From the NCBI GenBank assembly GCA_023382655.1, contig JAHDWK010000021.1, positions 62,001 through 126,000 of the forward strand: a stretch of DNA of 64,000 bases, in the 5' to 3' direction. Both the position numbers and the translations under genes were made by a program. This DNA is from Anaerolineae bacterium. GTDB taxonomy: Bacteria > Chloroflexota > Anaerolineae > Promineifilales > Promineifilaceae. Under the pieces are notes generated by a model that ran no database searches, had not been told where the DNA came from, and saw nothing but the letters and a program-made list of their open reading frames with translations. Below are positions 50,972 to 61,100 of this stretch, piece after piece. Numbering within the stretch: position 1 is the first letter of the stretch; each line of letters starts with the position of its first letter.

Positions 50972-52054
50972 CTACTCTGAGGTGTCCAGCTCCCGCCTGG
51001 CCTTTTCTGATAAAACAAGCCCATGCCCTGGCCTATCGGGAGCAACAGCATAACCATCAATGAATTGGATGGGTTCTTCAACAAGATGGTTGAAATTAAG
51101 AAACGAGTACTCTATCCAGTCCGTCTCCGGCAGGGCGGCTGCCAGGTGAATACCCAATTCCAGCATCGTGTTGCCCAGGCTAACCGGCAGGCCGTATTCC
51201 GCCGCCAGCCAACCGGCCCGCAAGCCGTCGCTGAAGTGGCCATGAATGTTCAAAATGTCCACCCCACCTTGAGCCATGAGCTGCTGCTTGCCGTGCAGGT
51301 TGAGATACTCGCCGCTATTGACATGGGTAAAGGGCACCGCCTGGCGTATTTCTCTCAACCCGGTGAAATCGTCGCGCAAACACGGGTCTTCAATCCAGTA
51401 GAGCGTGATTCCGGCTTCACGGAAGGCGTGCAAGCGACGGATCGCTTCTTTGGGCGTCCAGGCTTCGTTGGCATCGGCCATCAAGATGGCGCCGCCGCCC
51501 ACGGTTTCCCGCGCCAACTGCAAGCGAGCCATGTCCCAGGCCAGATCAGGGTGACCAACCTTGATTTTGTAGGCGGTGAAGCCCATCTTTTGACCCCGTT
51601 TGAGCAGGTCACAAAACTCTCCGTCGCTCAGATGGAAAGCCAGAGGGCTGGCATAGGCACGGACGCGCGGGCACTGGCCACCCAGCAGTTGGTAGAGCGG
51701 CAAACCTGATGTTTGGGCGTTAATATCCCACAGCGCCTGATTGACGGCGTCGGCAAACATGTTGACCTGCTGGTTGCCGCCACGTGGCCGCGTGACCCGA
51801 TTCACCAGGGCAAACGAATTTTGGCCGATAAGACCGGGCACGGCCGTTTCCTGAAATAGCCGCTCTAGCTCTGCCACTGAAGGCAATGGCACAAACAGCG
51901 ACAGGAAAAAGCCCAGACCGGTACGGCCATTGCTGGCGTGCAGTTCCAACGCGCCAACATGCTGCCAATCGCTCCGCACCTGGGAATCGCCAATGATGCG
52001 GTCGCGGGGATAAGAAAAACGGGTGATGGTGAACGATTCAATCGTTGGGGACAT
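50972..52054 (-). CDS. enolase-superfamily (mandelate racemase/muconate lactonizing type) enzyme
   Basis: 360 residues from ATG 52054 (AAAGG about 9 bases upstream). The barrel carries the family marks: Lys163-x-Lys165 (YKIKVG), the metal ligands in ADANEAW, IEDPC and NSGEY, and a His in NIHGHFSD. The N-terminal capping domain is present. Enzymes of this group abstract the alpha proton of carboxylates, and many are sugar-acid dehydratases. It is the last gene of a minus-strand run with a sugar-type ABC transporter, and a LarA-family racemase lies across the regulator. A role in catabolism of an imported sugar acid is likely. Exact substrate unknown. Confidence 0.8.
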   Translation of the reverse strand: MSPTIESFTITRFSYPRDRIIGDSQVRSDWQHVGALELHASNGRTGLGFFLSLFVPLPSVAELERLFQETAVPGLIGQNSFALVNRVTRPRGGNQQVNMFADAVNQALWDINAQTSGLPLYQLLGGQCPRVRAYASPLAFHLSDGEFCDLLKRGQKMGFTAYKIKVGHPDLAWDMARLQLARETVGGGAILMADANEAWTPKEAIRRLHAFREAGITLYWIEDPCLRDDFTGLREIRQAVPFTHVNSGEYLNLHGKQQLMAQGGVDILNIHGHFSDGLRAGWLAAEYGLPVSLGNTMLELGIHLAAALPETDWIEYSFLNFNHLVEEPIQFIDGYAVAPDRPGHGLVLSEKARRELDTSE

Positions 52055-52154
52055 ACTTTCTACCTTTTGGTGAGCAGGGCCAGGCACAGCTGTAGACGTG
52101 AATGCCGACGGCCGTTAGGATGACTAACCGTAACGGGCGTTCCTGCGATTTAAT

Positions 52155-53180
52155 TTAGCGATATCTAGGTTGATTAAATTTGTGTCCAATCAAAGCCAGA
52201 ATGATTATCAAACCATAGAAAAAGCGGGTGTAGTAGCCGGTCAGGCCGGCAGCAATCACGCCAGTTTCAATAAATCCAATAATAAAAGCGCCAATGATAG
52301 CTCCGACTACCGTGCCTACGCCGCCCCAGGTTGGGGTTCCGCCCACAAATACAGCCGCCAAAACAGGCAAAAGCAGCCCTTCGCCGCTGGTGGGGTAGTA
52401 AGTGTTGTTAAGTAACGAGGCCATAACACCGGCAAATCCCGCAGCAATCCCCACGTAAACAAAAGTGAGCGTTCTGGTTTTTTGGACATTAATCCCCATT
52501 TCGCGGGCACTATTCTCATTGTCACCCACACAATGCACGTGCGCCCCAAATTTGTGATAATTGAAAACAAAGGCGCTAAAGACACCAAAAGCGATAGCCC
52601 ATATCATCTGGACCGGCAAGAAACCCAGGTTTCCCACCAGAATATTGTAAAAAAGGGTCCCCTTTTGCGCTACCAATGAAATGTTCATACCCTCGGTAAG
52701 CATATTAACAACACCGCGCAGCAAGAAACTCATACCCAAGGTTGCGACTAACGAAGACAGGCCAATACGGGTAACAATAACCCCATTTAACAGCCCGGCA
52801 CATCCTCCCACAATGATAGCCAGCAATAACCCCAGCCACGGGCTGCTACCCCCCTCTACGAATACGGCAAAAGCATAACCGGCCAGCCCCATAACAGATC
52901 CAAATGACAGGTCTATTTCACCGGAGGTAACTACAAACACCAGCGGCACAGCCAGAATGATGGATATCGGCAGCGCGGTGAACACAGCTTTGTAAGCTAA
53001 AGGATTGAGAAAAACTTGGGGATTAGCCACAATAAAGATAAGCAGCAGCGCCATAAAAACCACCAGCGAACTGAGCGCGCGCCGCTCTTTGTTGATAAAT
53101 GCGCCCATACCTTTTCTGGCGTGGCTGGCGTTATCCACAGGTGAAGCTAATTCAAGCTGATTTGCATTTTCTGTTGTCAT
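52155..53180 (-). CDS. ABC transporter permease, RbsC/BPD_transp_2 type
   Basis: 341 residues from ATG 53180 (AAGGAA 9 bases upstream); an earlier in-frame start would run into the ATPase gene. About eight to ten membrane helices, with the family signature VVTSGEIDLSFGSVMGLAGY, then GLLNGVIVTRIGLSSLVATLG and PTWGGVGTVVGAIIGAFIIG. Works with the ATPase and binding protein encoded upstream to import a sugar or sugar-like compound. Octamer-free and more AT-rich than its right-hand neighbours. Confidence 0.88.
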   Translation of the reverse strand: MTTENANQLELASPVDNASHARKGMGAFINKERRALSSLVVFMALLLIFIVANPQVFLNPLAYKAVFTALPISIILAVPLVFVVTSGEIDLSFGSVMGLAGYAFAVFVEGGSSPWLGLLLAIIVGGCAGLLNGVIVTRIGLSSLVATLGMSFLLRGVVNMLTEGMNISLVAQKGTLFYNILVGNLGFLPVQMIWAIAFGVFSAFVFNYHKFGAHVHCVGDNENSAREMGINVQKTRTLTFVYVGIAAGFAGVMASLLNNTYYPTSGEGLLLPVLAAVFVGGTPTWGGVGTVVGAIIGAFIIGFIETGVIAAGLTGYYTRFFYGLIIILALIGHKFNQPRYR

Positions 53181-53193
53181 AGGTGAGGTTTCC

Positions 53194-53982
53194 TTAGTTC
53201 CGGCCTGTGTTTGAGGTGACCCCATTACCGGCGTAATGTCCAGTACGGGCAATGTCTTGCAAATCTTTTACCAACTGCTCGGCGGTTGTATCTTCTTTTC
53301 TCAGCCTCAGCACCACCTTACCTCTGTCTAGCACCACAAAGCGATCGGCAGCATGGTAGGTATGGTAAATATTATGGCTGATGAATATGCACGAACGTCC
53401 ATCCTCTTTTATTTTGCGAATAAAATTAAACACCTTTTCCGATTCGGTGAGTGAAAGGGCCGTGGTTGGTTCATCCAAAATAATAATTTGGGCTTCAAAA
53501 TAGAAGGCCCTGGCAATGGCCACCCCTTGCATTTCACCCCCAGATAACGTACCCACCACAGAATCAGGCGAAAACACTTTTGAGGTAAAGCCAATGGTTC
53601 TCATCAATCGTTCGGCTTCGGCATACTGTTTTTTTGTCTTTATAAAGCCAAACACATTTGTTATTTCTCGCCCCATAAAAATGTTGCGGATGATAGTTTG
53701 TTGCACGGTCAGGGCCTTATCCTGGTACACAGTCTCAATACCGGCCTCTCTGGCTTTGCTTACAGACCAGCTTTGCGCTTTTTGACCCCGTACATAAATT
53801 TCGCCGGAGTCTGGCGTATGTACCCCGGAAATAATTTTTACAAAAGTAGACTTACCCGCCCCATTGTCCCCAATCAGGCCAATAATCTCGCCTTTGTTGA
53901 TTGTCATATCAACGTTATCAACCGCAGACACCTTACCAAACGATTTTGTGATATTTTTTAACTCTAATAGTGGGGTGGTCAC
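53194..53982 (-). CDS. sugar ABC transporter ATP-binding protein, single domain
   Basis: 262 residues from GTG 53982, with AAAGGAG 7 bases upstream. Walker A GDNGAGKST, signature LSGGEMQ, Walker B IIILDEPT and the His switch in FISHN are all present. Unlike RbsA or XylG it holds one nucleotide-binding domain (FrcA-like), so two copies must pair. The spacing to the permease is 13 bases, indicating one operon with binding protein and permease. Confidence 0.88.
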   Translation of the reverse strand: MTTPLLELKNITKSFGKVSAVDNVDMTINKGEIIGLIGDNGAGKSTFVKIISGVHTPDSGEIYVRGQKAQSWSVSKAREAGIETVYQDKALTVQQTIIRNIFMGREITNVFGFIKTKKQYAEAERLMRTIGFTSKVFSPDSVVGTLSGGEMQGVAIARAFYFEAQIIILDEPTTALSLTESEKVFNFIRKIKEDGRSCIFISHNIYHTYHAADRFVVLDRGKVVLRLRKEDTTAEQLVKDLQDIARTGHYAGNGVTSNTGRN

Positions 53983-54086
53983 GAACTGTCTCCTTTATTA
54001 ACCGCTATCACGCTCTACGTGCTGCGTTCTACATGTTGAAACGGGGAACGCAGCACGTATTGTCAATTAGAGTTTTTCAACCTCCA

Positions 54087-55181
54087 TTACCGAATTCCTT
54101 GTTCAGCAAATGCCGCCACGGCTTCAAAATTGTTTACGTCAACAAAGCCGGCCCCGGTTTCCACATTTAGTGGCGCAAAACCATATTTTTCAGTTAGACA
54201 TAAACTCAAAATAGGCAGGTATCCTTGTAGGAAGGGTTGTTGGTCGGCAGTGAGCTGAATATAGCCTTTTCTAAAACCGTCGATAATCGCCGCACTGGTA
54301 TCAAAGCCTATGTGATAAATTTCGCCGGGGCCTTTGCCCAATGCTTCATTATAAATTTCGGCGGCGCCCAGTAGTTGCCCCCCCGCATGCGAAATAAGCT
54401 TAACATCAGGATTGCTCAACACGGCCGAAGTTAACGCCGGAATCATCAAACTTGGATCCCCAGACCATTCCTCCTGCACGGTAATTTGGATAACTTCTAA
54501 TCCACCCTCTGCAAAGGCTTGTACGACGCCGCGTTCTCTGGCGCCTCGTTCTTCAGTTTCAAAAGCGCCCACAACGATAACCTGGTCACCGGAACGCAAA
54601 TCTAAAGTCCTTAGGGCTTCCTGGCCCAAGGCGTAGCCTTGCGCGGCCTGATCTGCCCCCACATAGCCGCCGCCAAATTGGGCTGTAGCTTCATGAACCG
54701 GCACGTTTTGATACATCATCAGTATGCCGGCAGCGGCAGCCTCTTCGGCCAGAGGCACCAACGCGTCATTGCCGGGATGGCCCATCATGGCAATGCCATC
54801 GGGGCGGGCGGCAATGGCATCACGAAGCTGATTGGTCATGGTCTCGCTGTCCCACCCGGAGAATATGTAGTCAACTTTGGGTCCTAAATCGGCCTCGGCT
54901 GCCTGGGCACCGCGTTGCACAATCGAGCCAAAAGCATCGCCTTCAGCGCCCCCGCTAAAGAAGCGGATGGTCATGTCGGAACACCACTGGCCATCAGTGG
55001 AATCCTGTACAGCCGCCGCAGGCTCGACCTCTACATCAGCAGACTCGGCCTCTACTTCAACTGTGTCTACTTCTGCCCCCGCTTCAACCACGGTCGCCGT
55101 TTCCGGTGGCGAACTGCACCCCAAAAATACAAGTGTGATAGCCAAAGCCGAAAGCAACAAAATTAATTTTTTAGCAAACAT
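54087..55181 (-). CDS. periplasmic sugar-binding lipoprotein (Peripla_BP_4 type)
   Basis: 364 residues; AAGGAGG lies 7 bases before ATG 55181. Lipobox LVFLGCSS, an acidic Val/Glu linker, then a two-lobe type I periplasmic fold (MTIRFFSGGAEGDAF, AIAARPDGIAMMGHPGNDAL, GDQVIVVGAFETEERGARERG, IGFDTSAAIIDGFRKGYIQLTADQQPFLQGYL). The last block is the usual hinge and ligand-binding end. First gene of the transporter operon, transcribed away from lacI with operators between them. Confidence 0.88.
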   Translation of the reverse strand: MFAKKLILLLSALAITLVFLGCSSPPETATVVEAGAEVDTVEVEAESADVEVEPAAAVQDSTDGQWCSDMTIRFFSGGAEGDAFGSIVQRGAQAAEADLGPKVDYIFSGWDSETMTNQLRDAIAARPDGIAMMGHPGNDALVPLAEEAAAAGILMMYQNVPVHEATAQFGGGYVGADQAAQGYALGQEALRTLDLRSGDQVIVVGAFETEERGARERGVVQAFAEGGLEVIQITVQEEWSGDPSLMIPALTSAVLSNPDVKLISHAGGQLLGAAEIYNEALGKGPGEIYHIGFDTSAAIIDGFRKGYIQLTADQQPFLQGYLPILSLCLTEKYGFAPLNVETGAGFVDVNNFEAVAAFAEQGIR

Positions 55182-55355
55182 CTTTGTTCCTCCTTAACCA
55201 TTTGTACGTTTTATCTAAATCTGTCAATAGTTTGTAATAAACATCGGATTTTGAAACTCTTGATTTTTTAAATAAAGCACCTCCTGCCCCTCTTCTTAAA
55301 GATACAAGTAGTTCAATAATCGAGTGAATGTTTCCTGTTCAAATCTCGAATTAAT

Positions 55356-55387
55356 TTCCGGTAGCGGTTCCGGTAGCGGTACCGGAA
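55356..55387. promoter_or_regulatory. LacI-family operator cluster for the transporter promoter
   Basis: A 12-bp direct repeat TTCCGGTAGCGG (55356-55367 and 55368-55379) followed by TACCGGAA. The second copy forms a palindrome with TTCCGGTA and TACCGGAA arms (55368-55387). It abuts the minus-strand -10. Confidence 0.75.
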
Positions 55388-55416
55388 CAATAACACAAAA
55401 AACTTAATTTTGTCAA
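55387..55416 (-). promoter_or_regulatory. promoter of the transporter operon
   Basis: On the minus strand, TTGACA (55411-55416), an 18-base spacer, then TATTGT (55387-55392). The operator cluster begins immediately downstream. Confidence 0.6.
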
Positions 55417-55513
55417 TATTTACAGGTGAAGTTGTTTGCCAGCGGATTATTCAGGGTAGATTTCCAGAAAAAACGGAGGAGATCTAATTGTTTTGCAAAA
55501 TAATACCTGACAA

Positions 55514-55542
55514 TTGACAAAGATTCCTGATTGTGCTAGTTT
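55514..55542 (+). promoter_or_regulatory. promoter of the lacI-type gene
   Basis: TTGACA (55514-55519), a 17-base spacer, then a weak TAGTTT (55537-55542). The operator at 55547-55565 lies at about +1, which suggests autorepression. Confidence 0.55.
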
Positions 55543-55546
55543 TTGT

Positions 55547-55565
55547 CGTAGCGGAATCGCTACCG
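55547..55565. promoter_or_regulatory. LacI-family operator in front of its own gene
   Basis: CGTAGCGGAATCGCTACCG: the arms GTAGCG and CGCTAC are symmetrical around GAAT. The same core letters (GGTAGCG) appear in the transporter operator. Confidence 0.75.
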
Positions 55566-55591
55566 AAACTACAGTAAAAGGTCTGTTTCTT

Positions 55592-56689
55592 ATGCCCGAA
55601 ACTAACGATATTACAATAGCGGAAGTTGCTCAGGTGGCCGGGGTTTCTGTTTCTACCGTTTCCCGGATTCTTAATAACCGGCCTGACGTAGCCGAAGCAA
55701 CGCGTCGGCGCGTTCAACAAGTGATTGAGGATTTGGGCTTCAGGCCGCACGTCCAGGCCCAACGGCTGGCCGCCGGCAAAAGCCGTAGTATTGCTCTGTT
55801 AAATCCGCTTCAAGTGAAAGTAATGACCTATCTTGAGATGGGTTTTTTTGTTGGTGCCGCTAACGCTGCCGCCGAAGAAAACTTCTTTTTCAGCCTGGCT
55901 ACCAGGCCGGTTTCTGAAGACCACCTCTTAAGCCTGTACAAGAGCGCACAGGTAGATGGCGTTATTTTGATGGAGGTTTATATGAATGATTGGCGGGTAG
56001 AATTATTGCGCCAGCATAATTACCCTTTTGTAATGATTGGACACTGTGCCAACAACACCGGCCTCCATTTTATTGACTTTGATTTTGAAAACGCCATTAT
56101 TACCGCTTTTGACCATCTTGTGGGATTGGGTCACCAGCACATTGCGTTTATGGCCTTTCCCACCCCCCTACAGCAGGCAGGATTTGGACCGGCGGTACGA
56201 GCTCAGACAGGATACAGGAAAGCTCTGCAAAAGCACGGGCTTGAGGCTATTTGTGTTGAAGTAGATATGACCGTTCCTGATATATTCGACGCAACAGTAC
56301 AATTACTAGATGAACACCCTGAACTCACCGGGCTGGTTACTGTGCAAATAGAAGAAACAGTTGGTGCTATTAGAGCCTTACATCAGCTTGGCAAAAAAAT
56401 ACCTGATGATATTTCTATCGTAGCCATCGCCAGCGAAAAAACGGCGCAACTCGTTACGCCACCCCTGACAGCAGCCAATTTTCCAACATACGAAATGGGG
56501 TACAAAGCTTCTAAAATGTTGGTAAATCTCCTTAAAAACGAACCATTAGAAATCAGCCAGGTCTTGGTCCCGCCCGACTTAGTTGTGCGACAAAGCACAA
56601 GTCCGGTGCATCATCCGGCCCAAAACGATCACCAATTGTGGACGATGCCGATCACGCGTTCTGGTGCCAGCCGATCAAGCCAACAGTGA
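55592..56689 (+). CDS. LacI-family transcriptional regulator
   Basis: 365 residues from ATG 55592 (AAAAGG 10 bases upstream). The helix-turn-helix ITIAEVAQVAGVSVSTVSRILNNRPDV is at 7-33 with the hinge helix after it (VQAQRLAAGKSRSIALL). The effector domain is of the periplasmic-binding type (VDGVILMEVY, GLGHQHIAFMAFP, IPDDISIVAIASE, TAANFPTYEMGYKASKMLVNLL). It should repress the transporter operon and itself until a ligand binds. It is separated by about 100 bases of hairpin-forming repeat from the racemase gene, which may be read from the same promoter. Confidence 0.88.
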   Translation: MPETNDITIAEVAQVAGVSVSTVSRILNNRPDVAEATRRRVQQVIEDLGFRPHVQAQRLAAGKSRSIALLNPLQVKVMTYLEMGFFVGAANAAAEENFFFSLATRPVSEDHLLSLYKSAQVDGVILMEVYMNDWRVELLRQHNYPFVMIGHCANNTGLHFIDFDFENAIITAFDHLVGLGHQHIAFMAFPTPLQQAGFGPAVRAQTGYRKALQKHGLEAICVEVDMTVPDIFDATVQLLDEHPELTGLVTVQIEETVGAIRALHQLGKKIPDDISIVAIASEKTAQLVTPPLTAANFPTYEMGYKASKMLVNLLKNEPLEISQVLVPPDLVVRQSTSPVHHPAQNDHQLWTMPITRSGASRSSQQ

Positions 56690-56716
56690 GGAGAACCGCG
56701 AGTTTGTGGATCGAGT

Positions 56717-56785
56717 TTCTTGAATACTGGCTGGCGATTGGTGGCTGGTGGCTTGTACCAGTAACCAACCACCAACCACAAGGAT
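56717..56785. repeat. hairpin-forming TGGTTGGTGG word repeat
   Basis: The spacer contains GGCGATTGGTGGCTGGTGGC followed by AACCAACCACCAACCA, which fold back on each other imperfectly. It is the same kind of simple-word foldback as at 22520, 24819 and 49740. Confidence 0.55.
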
Positions 56786-56791
56786 TCTGAT

Positions 56792-58078
56792 ATGCGCGTC
56801 GAGTTGGCCTACGGCCGTTCCCATCTCATCATTAACCTACCGGACACAACCGACGTGCTGCGGCCGCGTTTTGTGCCGGGGCTGGCCGACGAAACGGCCG
56901 CCTTACGTGATGCCCTCCGCGGCCCCATCAACTCACCGCCGCTGGCCGAGTTGGTGAAACCGGGGGATACGGCCGTCATCGTCCACACCGACATCACTCG
57001 CGCCACCCCCAACGACCGTATTTTGCCTGTTCTGCTGGCCGAATTGGAAGCGGCTGGGGTGGCCCGGCCAGACATCACCCTGCTGAACGGCCTCGGCACA
57101 CACCGCCCCCAAACCGAAGCGGAACTGCGGGCCATGCTGGGCGACGCCATTGTAGACAACTACCGCTGCCGCCAGCATGACTGCCACGATGACGCCAACC
57201 TCATACCGTTGGGTCACACCTCGTTAGGGCATCCGGTACGCATCAACCGCTTTTATCTGGAAGCGGACGTGCGGATTCTCACCGGTTTCGTCGAACCGCA
57301 CTTTTTTGCCGGATTCAGCGGCGGGCCAAAGGCAATTTTGCCGGCACTTTCCGGGGCGGAGAGCGTATTTACCAATCACGGCCGTCGCATGATTGCCCAT
57401 CCGCAAGCAGCATGGGGCATTACCGCCGGTAATCCCATCTGGGAAGAAATGCGCGATGTAGCGCTGCAAACGAAGCCTACTTTCCTGCTGAACGTGGCGC
57501 TCAATACCGATGGGGCAATTACCGGCGTTTTTACCGGTGAGATGCTGGCGGCGCACACCCAGGGGTGCGCTTTTGTTAAAGAAAGCGCTATGGTGGGCGT
57601 AGACGCGCCCTACGACATCGTAATCACAACCAACAGCGGCTATCCTCTTGACCAAAACCTTTACCAGGCGGTGAAGGGGATGAGCGCGGCAAATCAGATC
57701 GTGCGCCAGGGCGGGGCGATCATCATGGCTGCGGCTTGCGAAGATGGATTGCCGGACCACGGCCGTTACGCCGCATTGTTAGCGGAGGCTGGGTCGCCGC
57801 AGGGCGCGCTCGACATGATCGCCCAACCGGGCTTTAGCGTACAGGATCAGTGGCAGGTGCAAATCCAGGCCCAAATTCAGCGCCGGGCGGATGTCTACGT
57901 CTACAGCGACGGCTTGACCGACGAGCAGATTGAGGCGGCGTTGTTCATTCCTTGCCGAGATATCCCGGCCACGATTGAGAGTTTGCAGGCGCGGTACGGC
58001 CGTGACGCCCGCATTTGTGCCATCCCGGAAGGGCCGCAAACCATTCCCTATTTGCTCGGCGCCGATCCACTATCCTGA
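56792..58078 (+). CDS. LarA-family nickel-pincer-dependent 2-hydroxyacid racemase/epimerase
   Basis: 428 residues; AAGGA lies 7 bases before ATG 56792. The residues that bind the nickel pincer cofactor in LarA (His108, His174, Lys184, His200) appear here as His104 (LGTHRPQ), His170 and Lys180 (HFFAGFSGGPK) and His196 (TNHGRRM), a constant offset of four, so the active site is intact. LarA homologues interconvert stereoisomers of lactate or other 2-hydroxyacids, and cofactor synthesis needs LarB, LarC and LarE, not seen in this window. With a sugar-acid type dehydratase and sugar ABC transporter nearby, the substrate may be an aldonate-like acid. The family call is firm and the substrate is not. 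Confidence 0.85.
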   Translation: MRVELAYGRSHLIINLPDTTDVLRPRFVPGLADETAALRDALRGPINSPPLAELVKPGDTAVIVHTDITRATPNDRILPVLLAELEAAGVARPDITLLNGLGTHRPQTEAELRAMLGDAIVDNYRCRQHDCHDDANLIPLGHTSLGHPVRINRFYLEADVRILTGFVEPHFFAGFSGGPKAILPALSGAESVFTNHGRRMIAHPQAAWGITAGNPIWEEMRDVALQTKPTFLLNVALNTDGAITGVFTGEMLAAHTQGCAFVKESAMVGVDAPYDIVITTNSGYPLDQNLYQAVKGMSAANQIVRQGGAIIMAAACEDGLPDHGRYAALLAEAGSPQGALDMIAQPGFSVQDQWQVQIQAQIQRRADVYVYSDGLTDEQIEAALFIPCRDIPATIESLQARYGRDARICAIPEGPQTIPYLLGADPLS

Positions 58079-58190
58079 GAAGGAAGATGGGTATTTTTGC
58101 ATATCCCCCCAAAAAGGTATATTTCAGCAAAAGGTAAGAGATAGCATAAGGTACCCTGTACCCCGTTTGCCACCCCCAGAATCAATCAAG

Positions 58191-61100
58191 CTAAACAGTC
58201 AAGGCTTTTGCCAGTAAATTGCCCAAGCTGGTCAAGTCAGGGGGTTTGGGCAACCAACCAGCCAGCCCCAATGTCTGTAGAGATTCCATCTCTTTACTAA
58301 GCGGATGTCCCGTGAGCAATACCACCGGTATAGTTGGATATTGCTCCTGTATCGCATGGAATAAGGCAATGCCGCCCATCTCTGGCATGACGGCATCACT
58401 CAGTACAAGGTCAACTTCATCTGCTCTTGTCGCCAGAATTGTCAACGCTTCACGGCCGTTTGCTGCTACCATTGCCTCATAATTTAACACAGCCAGACTA
58501 CTCTGCAGTGCTTTTCTGATAGTCGGATCATCTTCAACTACCAAAACTCCCTGCCCCTGCCCTAATTGCAGTACATCTCTGTCAGGGGCATCTGCTGTAT
58601 TCTCTCCCGTGTTAAGCACCGGGAAGTAAAGGAAGAAGGTCGTTCCTTGCCCTATCTCTGTGGCTACGTCAATGTAGCCTCCATGTTGCTGTACAATACC
58701 GTATACCTGAGCCAGCCCCAGACCGGTCCCGCGCCCCTCTGCTTTTGTCGTGAAGAAAGGCTCAAAAATATGTGAAAGTGCATCTGGGGGAATACCCGCA
58801 CCGCTGTCAGCTAACTCTATCTGAACCCACTCACCAGGTGGTAGGTCTTGTACTGGCATTGGTTTGGATTCCTCTGTTTGCACACGGGTCAGTCTAATTT
58901 GCAAACGCCCTCCTTCCGGCATGGCATCGCGCGCATTGACGGCCAGATTCATCATCACTTGCTGCATACGTGAGGGGTCAGCCTGAATAAAATAGGCTCC
59001 AGCATCGTGGTTCAATCCAATCTGGATGTGCTCCGGTAGAGTACGTTTTAGAAGAGTGACAAGTTTTTCCATGAAAGGCAATAAGTCGAATGGTCGCCTC
59101 TCCAGTACGGATTGACGACTGAAATCAAGGACTTGCTGGATCAAATCAGCCGCTCGTTTTACTTGTTGCTCGATGGTGTGCAAAGCTTCTTGAGCACGCG
59201 CAGGCATTTCGGCTGTCCTCAATATAAGTTGTGTGTAGAGAATGATGACGGCCAGGATGTTATTGAAATCGTGGGCGATACCAGCTGCCAGTTGACCCAC
59301 TGCCGCCAGACGTTCCTGCCGCTGTACTTGCCTTTGAATGTCCCGTTCTTGGGTCACATCGCGTAAGACCAGTACCCAACCGCCGTTGCGAGAACTATTT
59401 TCAACTGGACGGGCAATCGCTTCAAAGACCCGGTCTTTACCTGTAACTTCATGCCAAAAACCTTTTGGGGGTGAAGTGAGCAGATCGTTCAATGATCGGT
59501 TGCCCAGATGGGTTAAGCGGCCGTTCGCACGCTCAGGTGCCAACACAACCAAAAATTGTTCTGCAATAGGATTGGTCAAGTAGATATTACCGTTAGCATC
59601 TAGCAAGATCACTCCTTCCGGCACTGTATCTATAATATGTCGTAGTTGAGTCTCACGCTGGCGAAGTGATGCTTCTGCTTCTTTACGTCTGGTAATGTCG
59701 CGCGTCACCGCGAGTACGTAATCGCGGTCAAGGCGAACGTAATTGACATTAATTTCCACTGGAAAAATAGAGCCATCTTTGCGCTGGTGCTGGTTCTCAG
59801 AAATACGAGACCCAGTCTGCCGCAGTTCTGCCATGCTCTTTTGCCAAGATTGGGTAGTCACGAGGGGACTAACCTCGGGGACAGTTAGAGCGAGGTATTC
59901 CTCACGAGTATAGCCATGAGCCAGGCAGGCTTGCTCATTCACATCGAGGAAGCGCCCTGTTTCCGGGTCAATAAGTTCGATGATGTCATTGGCGTGATCG
60001 AGGAGAGAACGGAACAGGGTGAGTGCTTCCTCTGTCCGTTTGCGCTCAGTAATATCACGAACCACCGCGAGCACGTAATCACGGTCCAGGCGGATGTAGT
60101 TAATATTGATTTCGACCGGAAAGATCGAACCGTCCTTACGCTCGTGCTGACTCTCGCGGACGAGGAAACCGGAGCGCCGCAACTCAACCACGGTAGCCTC
60201 CCAGGACCGTTCGGCCACCAAGGGATTGATCTCGGGGACGGTGAGATTCAGAAACTCTTCGCGCGTGTAGCCAAGTGCCTGGCAGGCTTGCTCATTCGCG
60301 TCTAGAAAATGTCCCGTTTCCGGGTCAATAACCTCAATGACATCGTTGGTGTGATCTATGAGCGTGCGGAACAGGGTCAGCGCCTCCTGTGCCTGCTTGC
60401 GTTCAGTCACATCGCGGGCCAGGGCCAAGCCAAAGCGACGGCCGTCCTGCCAGAACCAGCGGGCGCGGACCTCCACCGGAAACATGGTGCCGTCCTTGCG
60501 CCGATGGACGGTATCGAATGTGATCGCCTCCCCGGTGGCTAGCCGCACACGCACCTTTTCCAGGAACGTCGGATTGGGATTGGCGTCATAATTCTCCGAC
60601 GTCATCCCGATTAGTTCCGCGCGCGTGTAGCCTAGACTCTCGCAGGTCTGCCGGTTCACGTCCAGGATCCTCCCCCGCTCATCGCCGAGGAAAAAGGCGT
60701 CGGCAGCCTGTTCCACCAACATGCGGAAGCGGGCTTCGCTGGCGCGTAGCGCCTCTTCCGCCTGCTTGCGTTCGGTGATGTCGCGCACCAGCGCGACCCC
60801 GAACCGGCGCTTGGCCTCCCAGAACGGACGGATACGAATCTCCACCGGAAACACGGTTCCGTCCTTCCGGCGATGGCGAGAGTCAAACGCAATTAATTCG
60901 CCACTATCCAATCGCGCCTGGTTCTGCTTCACGTCGGCTGAAGCCAGATCCGCGTCGAAGTCAGCTACGGTCATGCCAATTAATTCCTCGCGGGAGTAGC
61001 CCAGGTTCTCGCAAGCCTGCCGGTTCACGTCCAGGACGTTCGTCTGATCATCGAGCAGGAAGAAGGCATCAGTCGCGTGATCCACAAAGGTGCGAAAGCG

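Larger units (their letters stand above)
55182..55591. promoter_or_regulatory. divergent control region between transporter and LacI-type regulator
   Basis: 410 AT-rich bases with no gene. It holds a promoter for each direction, each with a GC-rich operator just downstream of its -10 (55356-55387 and 55547-55565). Confidence 0.8.
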
